Origin: Saccoglossus kowalevskii
Lineage: Eukaryota; Hemichordata; Enteropneusta; Harrimaniidae
NCBI RefSeq assembly: GCF_000003605.2
Contig: NW_003123904.1
Span: 26,788 to 80,485 of the forward strand
Direction of reading: 5' to 3'
Length of the DNA stretch: 53,698 nucleotides
The notes under the pieces are model-generated. The model was not told the origin of the DNA and did no database searches. It saw only the letters and a program-made list of their open reading frames with translations. Both the position numbers and the translations under genes were made by a program. Shown here in pieces: positions 1 to 11,302 of the stretch (within the stretch, counting starts at the first letter, position 1; each line of letters begins with the position of its first letter).

Positions 1-192
1 AATCCCAAAGTCAATAGCGCTGCAACCATTTGGTGTGTAACATGTATATTTGCCAACAGAGTCTCCAATTGTGCGACCATTGAGTATGATTAAATTACAC
101 TCCATGCACATATCGATTAATTTTCTAAAGGGCACTGGATTACTGAAGAAAAGCACGGATAAATTCCAATGTTCATCAGTGAGTGCAAACAG
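1..192 (-). mobile_element. LINE (non-LTR retrotransposon) endonuclease fragment
   Basis: On the minus strand the frame is open for 64 codons from a stop at 193-195 to the window edge. It contains the stretch ILNGRTIGDSVGKYTC followed by a NGCSAID motif. This resembles the C-terminal half of the apurinic-like endonuclease (exonuclease-endonuclease-phosphatase fold) of CR1/RTE-type LINE ORF2 proteins, where a 'leucine-asparagine-glycine-arginine ... gly-asp ... gly-x-tyr-thr' block precedes a serine-x-isoleucine-aspartate motif near the active site. In a live element this enzyme nicks the target DNA to prime reverse transcription. Upstream the frame is stopped at once and no start is visible, so the copy looks truncated or decayed at its 5' side. 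The reverse transcriptase would lie beyond base 1, outside the window. The family assignment rests on motif similarity recognised by eye. Confidence 0.65.
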
Positions 193-1821
193 TTACGTGT
201 CGGGTTGTTAGCCGGCAATGGAAGCAGTAATGTATTGGGAACGACCCATTTGGGGCACGTTAGCTTCAATTAGAATGAACGATGCGAGTTTCAACAATCA
301 CTTGCGCTGTGGCATGTAATACAATTCCGTGCAATTTATTTGTTTTTCCTTGAAAGACAAATCACGATAGCCGATAAGCGGTCGACAGGCTTGTTTGATC
401 AAAGTGAAAATACACATCAGTCAGACGCTTAAACATAGAAACCCAACTTGCGCCGCGCGTCTTGTCTTACTACAATAACACATCCGATTAGTTTGCAATC
501 TATTTTATCAACGCCATCCCCCTAATACCCAGATGAGCGCTTAATTGCACGCTGTCGGCGGATACGACAAACACTGACGGTGGGTCGAGTCTAAAAATAT
601 AACTCGGAACATTATTAATGTATTAGGAGAACATTTGACAGATATCTGGTTTCTAGGCCCTTAGAAGCAAGGGCGGGGAATTGACGATCGATCCTCGCCC
701 ACTCAGTGACTAATTACAAATACTGTTGTGTCTTCTCAATTTAAATACATTTTTTTTTCAATCATGTGTTAGCATATGCGGTAATATATTCGGATCATAG
801 GTTATAATATCAAAGGTCAACTCGTGAAAATTGACAGGGTGTATTAACTTCGGTGATGGATAGGATATTCAATAATAATTGATCAATTTAGACTTTCACT
901 TAAGCGACTTTATCGGATAGAGTTCGGTAATACGCTCTATACGCCTCGACATTGTACGAGTGTGCCGACTCTGATAGATATGACTTATGTATATATAGGT
1001 AAAAATATGGAGCACATACAACCGATTACATTATCAGAGCCAGGTCACTGACGTGGGATTAATGATATTCTCTTTGTCGAGCATCGATGGAAAATTCGTT
1101 CGATTACAACCCCAGACACATATTATCTCAAAGTAACATACTGCAATTGGCATTCATTTATATTGTTGAATAATTACTTTTCAAGGAACCACAGGTTTAG
1201 ATTCTAAACAACTAAGTAATCGTGAGGAACCGATAGTCTCACGTGACCCCTCGTCCTTTGTACGTATCTTCAAAATGGAGTCCATTGATTTCCCGAGATG
1301 ATCGTCGCGTACAGTGCCTATTGCAATATACAGTCGATGGTGAAACTTAAAACATATTATTATGAACGAACTGGAATAAACTAGGTGGTGAAATTCCAGA
1401 TTAACCTCATATAAAATAATGGTATATAGAAGGACGCATTCTACGGGCACATACACATTAATTCATTAAGAGAAAGCACCAGTCTTTCTTACCCGTATGG
1501 TGTGGCACTGTATGTATCTCGCTAATAGAGCAGCTATGTAAAGCCGTTCAGGACCCTGACGGTCTAATAAAGAACCAATAGAGAGAAACGTAGGTAGTTG
1601 AAAGTTGCATATTTGCATTCAAAATAAGGCATATTAGGCATTTTGTTTCTTATTACCATGGAAATCATCTTGTGTTATGTTAAATAAGTCCGATATATAT
1701 GATAGATTCCCCTAGTCGTGGCACCAAACATATAGATACCTTTTTAATAAAAATGTACAAATGTGTTGTTGATATCGCTACCGCAGTTTTACTTGTAAAG
1801 TGGACAACCAGTTCCAATACC
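193..1821. other. AT-rich non-coding stretch, no gene seen
   Basis: No supportable gene. The first 400 bases may belong to the same LINE copy as the edge fragment, because minus-strand coding-like pieces are visible, but they are broken by stops and I could not align them to a domain. The rest is unique-looking AT-rich sequence. A TCACGTGA palindrome lies at 1239-1246. Confidence 0.5.
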
Positions 1822-2055
1822 CATTCTGTTTATCACCATTGGGAAAATAGCCTGACGTGCTAATAATACAATCGCAAACGTGACCACCAAGTTGTGTTAT
1901 ACACATCGGAGAAGCAGCGTGAATACTTTACACTGCCATCGGAAACGAGATCCCTTGTTTTGTTATCACCATCGGAAACGCGACCTAAACTACTGTTAGT
2001 ACCGTCGGAAACGCGACCTCCGTGCCATGTTAACACCATTGGAGATGCAACAGTT
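1822..2055. repeat. 33-bp minisatellite, about 7 degenerate units
   Basis: Units of 33-34 bp built on the core ATCGGAAACGCGACC with a variable, T-rich second half ending in TTATCACC. The three best copies (about 1939-2038) share ATCGGAAACG or GTCGGAAACG; outer copies are more diverged. The period of 33 is a multiple of three, but no frame stays open across all units and start and stop signals are absent, so I read this as a minisatellite and not a repeat protein. Confidence 0.75.
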
Positions 2056-2585
2056 ACGTTTTAGTTGTTGCGGAAACTATCGCACACTGAGCAAAGCTTA
2101 CGCGAGTTACTTTTGATTTGTGGGTTCAATTTTTTTCTCAAACGTCCTCATACTGGTTGGCAAATATGTGACCACAGTGCGGCCCTTACGTTTACGTTTA
2201 CGTTTACCTCGTACGCATACAACCGACTTTTCATCCAACCTACTAGTATATAGCTTTCTTACAAACTTCGCCCTTTTTACATTAGCTTTCACGTCACGTG
2301 TTAGTCATACCATACCAAGAGGACACGCATGCAGTGGGGATTAACAGACTGATTTATAGGGTTCCATCGAGGATTTACCTGTCAATCATAATTGTCCCGA
2401 TAATGCACAGCGTTCCCCGATGTCACATAACACAATTACAATCGTGTATGGGAAATTACACTGCTCGCATAATAGAATACAAAGGCAGTTACATTGGTGA
2501 AACATTCCTCCATAGTACACGTGAATACGGCAATGAATATTACAGACTCACACGATTCTCTGTGTAATATTAGGCTGTCATCTGA
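2056..2585. other. Non-coding spacer with a short TTTACG hexamer run
   Basis: Between the minisatellite and the ATTT microsatellite. The only structure I see is a short TTTACG tandem at about 2186-2208 (nearly four units). The overlapping 60-90-codon open frames here lack recognisable domains and mostly lack ATG starts; I do not call a gene. Confidence 0.5.
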
Positions 2586-2588
2586 CAT

Positions 2589-2619
<31 letters not shown>

Positions 2620-2632
2620 TGTATTTATGTAT

Positions 2633-2711
<79 letters not shown>

Positions 2712-2713
2712 TA
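2586..2713. repeat. (ATTT)n microsatellite
   Basis: About 32 tandem ATTT units, interrupted near 2620-2630 by two GTATTTAT variants. The open frame across it, rich in Leu-Phe-Ile-Tyr, is a by-product of the repeat. Confidence 0.98.
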
Positions 2714-5700
2714 TTCATAAAAATCGGAGAATTGAATTTGTCGTAACGAAATTAACTTGAACAAATCCGAGCGAGAACCACCCTAAGCACATTTGTACTA
2801 GTAGTGAGTTGAAATCCAGCGAACGACGACAAACAATCAGTAATATGAACAGCTCCGCCGGCTCAGTTGAATAAGTGGACAGCGGTGCTCAATGGTTTAT
2901 GATTGTGTTTTTTAGACAGATTTACACTATTTTGGGAGTTAATTACGCTGTTTAATATAACTACTGTACGAGTTCACACGAATGTTAGAGTGTAATGAAA
3001 TCTCATAAAACATTCAAGCGAGACACACCAAAATAGAACTTGACCCGAGCCTTTTATAATGATCATTAATATATCCGACGTCGAGATAAAACAACTGATC
3101 TACTGATATCACCCAGAAGAACATATATTATTAATGACGCCATCAGCGTTTTTCGATACACCCTGTAATCTATGTTGTCTTTTCGGACAAGGTAATACAC
3201 TGAAATCACAGCCAACCACACATTAAGCTAGTCTAACACACTGTGTCTTCAGTTTACAGATATTGTGTTTCTCGTATTTTTCTCAACCTTGCACCTGAAA
3301 AATAAGCAACTATGAAATTATGTGAAATTGTGAACTGGAAATTCTGAAAATATTCTGGGAATAATAATTCTGTCACAATTATTAAGAAAAGTATTAATTT
3401 AATAGATATTGAATAGCCGTTATTTTCAATGTGGGTTATTTGAAAAGTTTAATTTCTGGGTTACAATGCACTTACAAAATGTGTCATATTTGTCATGTTC
3501 TGGACATCAATGCCCAAACCACATACAAATCTTAATGACATTATGTCAAGGAAGTTAGATAAGGTGAGAGTGTACTGACCCACATTCGTATAGTAATATT
3601 ATTCAGCGTCATAACTAAATAGTATTCTTATAGTATTTTGGTCGACTTTGAACGCACTGCTGTAAACATTTATAAAAAATGAAGTAATGCATTCGAGAAT
3701 ACTGATATGTATTATAATGTTACTTTTCTTTGTGATTTAAATATGCACAATACACATATTTCCACTCGTGCACACACTACCTTGCCAACACGATCGGGAC
3801 AACCGCATACGCGAACGTCACGTGTACAGTACCAGATCACACCTTTGCCCCATGCTCTTTTTGTTCAAATATGCAAACCCACTTAAATCAATGGCGCCCA
3901 CCATTATCACAGCGAAAACACTCCAGCGCTTTCCATTGAACTGTTATTTTTTTAACTTAAGTGTCTCGGGAATGTTGATTTCAACACGTAACTCGGTGTA
4001 TATCATAGGAATTCTTGACAGAAATTAAATGAACGCAGATAATTGAATATCGTCGGGTTTAGATATCGGAAATGATCAAACTGATGGAGTGGATGAACAG
4101 ACAGGAAAAAGGGAAAAGTCAATGCGCATCATGCCCTGCAAACTAATGTATAATCCTATTTTAATTCACGCCGAAGCAATATTAAACTAATACCTATTTT
4201 CAGTAATTACATAGCACCGCGAAAGTGCAGAACTGACTGTATAATCGCAGTTGGAGACTGTTTGGTGCTGTGTAGGTGAATTAATACTAACAACAATTAA
4301 GCTACACACCTTTTTATATACATTACAAACCGATCTAGTTCATGTCATTTACTATATTTTCATTCGCACTTAAATACTAATCAACACACAATAAACACAC
4401 TCGCTTATTATTTTTTCTTTCTTTGTATAACCCACATGGGAGTAAAAAAGACGCACTAATCAATATATACATTAATGACAAATTACTCCCCGTACGTCAC
4501 AAAGAACAGTAAAAGATAAGGTAAGCATACATTCTATTCAGATAACAAAAACGACCAATTCCATCCAGGTACGACACAATAGAAGAAGATACACGAACGG
4601 CAACAACTTCACAAATTGGTGTACTAAACAACCATTAGCCACCTGAAAAGATTCACATGGGATGCATTATTGAATTCGTATGTAAATTATCTCATTACGC
4701 CACTAATTTCCCCTGATAAATCACTTTCGGGGGTCACTCTCTCTAATCTACATAAAAGTCTCATTTATCTATATAACGGTATTTTATTCTATTATCGCTT
4801 CTTTCTGTGTTTTAATGTAACCGTGTAGTTTGCTTGTTACGACGTATACTGCAGCCTCGAGTAATTTTACGAGCATTTATCGGACTGACCAATGCTCGTC
4901 GATCGTTTGAGTTCAGTCAACGCCCATTGGTTGAGTCGAGTAGTACACGCGTCACGCGTACTTATCTGATTGGCAGCTGAGATTTATTCCTCTAATTTGC
5001 ATACAACCAATCATGGAATAGTTTGCACATATTCTGCAATATTTCCGTAATTGTGCGTAATGCAGCTTTCCCGATATATTGCATATATGGTATGCATGGA
5101 TTTGGAGAGTAAACTGATTATAATTCTTGTGTAATTGTTTTCAATCTCCGACCCACTCATTCTAAAAACGGAATGCCTTTGAATTCTCATCAATCGATCA
5201 TCTAGAAAGCGTCAACTTGACGATCCTTAACAATCCGTAGTAGATGGAATTAAGATAAGCCTGGTGAATAACAAATACACGAACCATTCCTATGTGTATG
5301 AACATGTAATATCGACACATGAGCTCAACTACGGAATATCTGAGTAGATTATAATTTTATACAAAGACACTAATACTTGCAACCTATTCACAGATGTGCG
5401 GACTAAGATGGATTTGGCTATTCAAAACTTCTGACATCATGTGCTTTTTTTATATACATGTATTTTTATTAGTTGTTATATAATGCTTTCTGCGTGTTTG
5501 CACATGTAATTTTGTTTTACTCATAAAAAATGATTGTGTGTATTGCACTTTCTAGTTTAGACATACAGTCACATGTCTTATGAAAGAAGACAAGATAAGT
5601 CCGTCTACCTAGTTCTAAGACTCGGTGATGGTAATTTATGTACATACCAGACGCCGCGAGAAACAGAGGCCCGAGGTGTCAATGTGGGTTAAAGCTAAAG

Positions 5701-5828
5701 TGTACACATATTGTTTGACCACGTATCCTAAAACGCATTCCTACAATTCTGACATAAAACTCGATATCATTATTGAGAGTGAGAATGTGTACACGTCAAC
5801 GAGCTATGTGCGCGGTAACTGTCCTGGG
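2714..5828. other. AT-rich non-coding stretch, no gene seen
   Basis: Three kilobases without a supportable gene, RNA or repeat array. The open frames (for example 3768-4028 plus) have no recognisable domain or convincing splice sites. It could be intergenic or intronic. Confidence 0.5.
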
Positions 5829-6250
5829 TTATGACAATACTTCAACAGCGAAGCCACCACCCAAGCCCATAGCAGACAGGTGATGGAAATCTAGTTTCTG
5901 TTCAGTACAAAACCCGCCTTGCTGATACGGGGTGTCCGTTCTAATCGCAGTCATTTGGGGTTTCTCGACGCATTTCATACCCCCACTAGATCGCAGTGGT
6001 CGACCTGTAATCTCCTCAGGCAGCTTCACAAATATACCGATTTAACGAGGAGGACGTAGAACAGAACAGTCTCACCGTCGGGTTCTCTCGTAATTCGCGG
6101 CAGGAGAGAACTGGGGCTGACGGCAACATCGATTTTATTAGTTCCAATGACTGAAAAATACAATGAGGTCCGTACATGAAACGCATACTTAAGTAATATT
6201 CGTTTTAGCTGAATGCGATTCCTGGAAAAAAATAGTGGCTTGTCATTCAT
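5829..6250 (-). pseudogene. Unrecognised coding-like patch in two overlapping frames
   Basis: On the minus strand an ATG-started frame (6250 to 6026, 74 codons) ends in TGA. A second frame in another phase (6029 to 5829, 66 codons, including GGFCTEQKLDFHHL and GLGGGFAVEVLS) takes over with a 4-base overlap. The lower part is visibly richer in G and C than its surroundings. The first frame contains a good acceptor-like site (pyrimidine run then TTTTTCAG, near 6149) and a donor-like ACG/GTGAGA near 6075, so a short internal exon is an alternative reading. I do not recognise the protein. It could be a frameshifted pseudogene, separate small exons or chance; the last is quite possible. Confidence 0.2.
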
Positions 6251-8536
6251 TATTTCACACAGTAATGCAATCGCTGTATAGTGTATTACATATCAGGGCA
6301 AGGTTGGAAAGGGGATATGAACTAAGCGCAAATGAGTATGCAAAGTATTCTGATTACAATCTTATGCTTTGTACAACTATATAATAGCGGAAATCGATTT
6401 CCTTCACATGTCCCTTCTCAGTTCATAATAAGGTAATGTTCGCAATGCTGTTTTACATATAGGGCACATTAGCGAGTCCACGTTCAATATATGCTTGGTT
6501 TGAAAGACACAACGCTAAAATATACGATTGGCAATGTTGATGATTGGCGAAGACGTCGACGATTATGTCTCTTTGTGATCTGTGATTTGTCATACCAAGT
6601 GATGACGAGCTGTTAGTGTTTTACTAATATCACATTTTTATATACGTATGTAATATTTGCAGTGTTATATTTTATTGCTTTAAAGTCTGTACTGCGATGA
6701 ACGAATAAATCACTAGACTGTTAATGATCAGAATACTGTTATATTCAATCGTGGCAGATCAATACTGGAGCTTGGGTGGAAATATATTACTTGCAGTGTG
6801 AACCTAACTCATATCAGAGATGAGCATCAGATAAGCCAATAATAACAAGCCGTGTACTACAATATCTATCACATGTTCCGTTGCTGTAGCTGTCAAATTG
6901 AATTTAGTAAATACCATAAAACTGAAACTCCCTCAAGGAAGAAAATCAATGGAAAAGTCACTATCTATTGATGAACTGCACGTTGTTGAACAGGTGAACA
7001 TAACACTGCCTTACTATGAAATGGTGTTACTAAACCAGGTGTTATATAAAGACGGGTCTCGACAGGCATAACGTTATTCTTAGCAGATTTAAAAAGCATA
7101 TGAAAAGATAGTAATTTTGTTTTAAAGATGAACTCAGAAGGTATAAATGTCACATATCTGAAGTCAACAACATGTAGAAATTTTGATTATGACTAACTTT
7201 ATGAAATATATTGAATATATGTCTGTCTTTCGAACAATATTTATTTCTTACGCTGACCGGATAGTACAGTTTACTATACGTCAATCGACATATTGTTTGA
7301 GTTATTCGACCTGAGATAATCGTTTCGCTAATGAATTTGGTTTCGAATCGGTTTGATATGTTTTTTTTACTTTGGTCTAACAACTGAACGTTTTACTCGT
7401 CCAGGAAATTGACAATCCGCTGAAATATGAGGCCGTCACGTAATTACATTATTCATCTTGACATGCCTACATTTGTTTTAATATATGTTTACAAAATGAC
7501 ACATGTGCAACACAAATTTACCTTACTTCATGTGTGGGGAATTTGCTAACCGACTCCGTTCAAAATACGTCCCTGAGTTGATATACACTTTTTACTACAA
7601 CTACTACAGGCGGTGTGACGAGTGACATGGACACTTCTTTTAAATCAAATATTGCACAAAAGACGCGATAGTAAGAGATATACGCCTAAAAAGTAACCTT
7701 ACAAAAAAAGCAAGAATTCGAACTTCGGTTTTAGTAGTTGGGATCGGTTGCGATTGTTATACCCTGGGCTTTGACGAACGTCAGATGTCCTGGTCCAGAT
7801 TTCATTGTGAAAGTTGTGTCGAAACATTATTAAGTGCAATCCAATATGGCCGATATGAGTTTACCAATTTGTCGTAAGCAAGGAGAAAAACTATGCAATT
7901 TGATGATGAAACATCAGTATTTAAAACACCAAAAGTGCTTTCAACGGTGTAGAAAATATCCCATGGTAAACACTAGAAACGATTTTGTTAGAATTTCATT
8001 CACCGTTTCACTATAGCATCCTTTAACTCCAATAATTCACTTAACAGCATACACTCACGACACACTAAGAACTCCCTGTTGATACGCTAGTGTCTAGTTA
8101 CTGTCCAAATATTCGGAAATTATTTCTTGTTGAAATATCAAAAATTGTTAAAACACACTAATACAATATTTCAATCAGGCGTGAAAAATGGTCTTGTAAT
8201 ATTAACAGCAAATTTGCTGGATAATATTTGAGAGGCATATCAAGCGAACAGCGGGAGGACATTCTGACGTCTGATACTGTTAACGGATATGCCAACATAA
8301 TAAGTATGTCCGTAAAGCACTAATGCCATTCTTAACTGTGCTTTTAGCTCAATACAATTACAGTGGACTATACTTTAACCAAGTTACATTAAAAATATGT
8401 TTATATAAAGTATTGTATATTATAAATAGTACTGGCGGGTAGAGAGCAAGGTTTGAAAAAGTGCAGATGAACTGCTATCGTCATTCGGGTAAAATAAAAA
8501 GAGTGTTATCACAGTATTTGCAATATTTGCAAGCTC

Positions 8537-8537
<1 letters not shown>
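6251..8537. other. AT-rich non-coding stretch, no gene seen
   Basis: Nothing beyond unique-looking AT-rich DNA. Frames at 6965-7383 (minus) and 7834-8016 (plus) are short and without recognisable motifs. A CAATATGGCCGA motif, resembling a YY1-type site, lies at about 7842. Confidence 0.45.

Positions 8538-8567
<30 letters not shown>
8538..8567. repeat. (AT)n microsatellite
   Basis: About 15 uninterrupted AT dinucleotides. Confidence 0.97.
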
Positions 8568-8569
<2 letters not shown>

Positions 8570-10246
8570 GTGTGGGTGTAAATTACACATAAGTACTTAA
8601 TTATGTGACTCAATGGCCTTCGCACAGACAGAATTAACATACGTACAACTACGGGAAATAAAAAGTAACAAACAAACTTCGTTTTACTCTCCGATCATGG
8701 CACTGTAAAATACGTCAATAAATAAAAATAGAACCTATCTTGTCGCTATCTTCACGTGTAGATTTCTCGCTGTTTTATCGACTCATAAAAATTGTAACCA
8801 GGTCGTATGACTTTGCCATTTCAAATAGTCAAAATGTTAAGCAAATAGCAAAGCTTTTAGTTGAAACAGAATATTGCCGATTGATCAATACATGAGAATA
8901 TAATGGTTATCGGTGTGATCTAATACAACCAATAACGTCTACAAATAACCCTTTTCTGAAACCTTCTACGTCATAATGTAGCAAGGGCTATTATGGATTT
9001 AGAAGCTAATCACTATGAAAAAGTCCATACCTACAAATTAGATAACTGGCCATAAATCCCTTTGAGACACTTACGTTTTACCAAATTCCCTTTTTGTTCG
9101 TTTTAGAGGTATTATTTGACTCGATGATTTCAAACTTCCAATTATATCAATCGAGCAATAAACCATTTGTACGTTGTAGACTTTTTGCTGCCATTTTTGA
9201 TTTGTTCAAACTTAAGTTGAGCATCCCTTGATGCGAAATTGTGCTCAGACATCGGCCAACATTTCCATGTACCAATGAACAATGATGGCATAATAATAGT
9301 ATGCGCATGTTAATAAAAAATAACGCCAACGTTTTTCCACTATTTGTAGCATTTCTTTGCTGTTCTTTACATATATGCGTGTATAATTCGACAAGCTGGT
9401 CGATTGTCTGGTTTAGATTAGTTTCACTAGACTAAGGGTGTTTGGTCTTGATTCTAATATGGCCGATCAACAGACCAATCAAATAGCTTATTGGAAATAT
9501 AAGCACGCATCAAGTAACCGGACGAACTATGTACATGGCCAACCAATGGAAATATGACATTCTTTAAATACAGACACATGCCGGATCGTATATGCTTCTG
9601 TAACTTCTAGTTGTGTTGATAAATAGTCACAGGGGAGATACTTTGAAAAAGAAAAAGAAGTCACATTAAAGAGGCTAATTAAATTTAATCAGCTTAATTA
9701 TTCATTCAGATAACCTGAGCGGCATCATAATTGTCTTGTCCAATGCGTTTATCTAAATCCCAGAATAAGAAACTATACAAAGAATATCAACGTAATTACT
9801 GCTATAGCAAATACACTTCATGTCATTGTATCCAATGTCAAAAGAAACGGCATATTTCGATGATACTGCTGTAGCAATGCTACCTCGATTGTTGTATTAA
9901 AAGTCACGAACACACGAAAACGGTGATAATATCGACGAAGCAGAAAAAACACATTTATCCTCCACGTAGTTGTCGACTCATGTACTTTGCGTAACTCCTT
10001 CTATGTTGCGACTGTATTGTGAGGTACATGCCCCTGGGAAATGATGACTGATACGGACAATAACAGCCATCATAAATTGTTTATACTTAAGTAGGAATTA
10101 TCCTCGGTGACATTTTCTTTTACCACATGACGAACTCACGACATTATGTTGCGTAATGAAAACTTGGCTTCACACGTTTTAACCTTTTCTGGCACATCCC
10201 CAAGAGAGGTTGTCGTCCCTACCTTCATTCTTCAGGAATAAGCCTC
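8568..10246. other. Non-coding stretch, no gene seen
   Basis: No supportable gene or repeat. The open frame at 9147-9329 (minus) has no recognised domain. Confidence 0.45.
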
Positions 10247-11302
10247 ATGCATTCAAGGTATACAAGCAGCTCATCGCACGCATCAATCAGAGGCGGTGAC
10301 AATTCCGGAGATCGGAGGTCAAGGATATGCTACAACCGCAACTTAGAACTGGGGTTTGAGCTTCGTCGATCATTTGGTCACGTGACTCGACGGGACGATT
10401 GTAATAATCAGGGGCAATTGTTTATTTATTATGCGTAGATTGTTAGCATAGCGGACGACCCTGGGTCACGTGGTGTTGTTGTTACTAATCGTGGTTCTGG
10501 TCCATCAGAGTGACACGACATCTGCAAAGCTTGTAATACGAGGCCAAAGAGCATGCCAAGGACAGCACCTGCTGTAGAAGCAGAATATGGTTGGTTGCGT
10601 ATTCGCACGCGACAAACAAGAAGTCACAACAAATCATCACCCTCCCTCCGAACTTTCACTGCAGACTGCATTATTACCAATCAAATGCTTTGCTCGAACT
10701 ACCCAGATCATTCAGATTAACAAAGGAAAAATTGTTCGCAATAATTTTCGGGATACTGCGTTTCCCTGGTAACACAACTCTTTTATAGTTTGGCTAGTAG
10801 TTGTGGCACTTCTAGACTCAATTTCCTGTCCGATATTAGAATTCAAATTGAAGAGAGTCTCGAATCAAGTGAAGAGTTAAGTTTTATAATGTTTATGAAT
10901 TGCGTTAATATAATAGATCTGCAGAGAAACCGTCATGGGGACCATGGGATCCCTCCTAATGCGATAGAATCAACACGCAATTCAAATTCTAGGCGAAATT
11001 GTTGCGTTTCTTATGTAGACACAAGTGACGAAATTCATCAAACGCCGGATGATAAATTGCCAGACACACAGAAAGTCAATTTCATCATGATCCAACAAGG
11101 CGATCGCAGTTGCCATGGAGTCATTATTTACAGCCAAGCGCCGACGTTATGTCAGGTAAAACAATGTTCGCATAATATATATACTGTTAAACGTCGCTAC
11201 ATGAACGTTAGACAGGTAGTTACTCAAGGAGTACAATCGGAACAAACTGCAAATGCCATTTCGCATTTTGTCACCCATGCCATGCGAACCAATCTATATT
11301 AA
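10247..11302 (+). pseudogene. Possible broken gene: relay of three overlapping open frames
   Basis: Three frames follow one another in different phases with short overlaps. Frame one (10247-10438) starts with ATG. Frame two (10431-10772) starts with ATG but has in-frame TAG codons at 10449-10451 and 10575-10577; between them is a strongly hydrophobic run (GHVVLLLLIVVLV) that looks like a signal or membrane segment. Frame three (10745-11302) is the longest, about 185 codons stop to stop, without an early ATG, and contains NSRRNCCVSYVD and LCQVKQCSHN. The last frame is longer than expected by chance in DNA this AT-rich. I do not recognise a family. It may be a degraded gene for a secreted or membrane protein, a real exon cluster with undetected introns (CAG/GTAAAA at about 11154 could be a donor), or chance. 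Confidence 0.3.
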
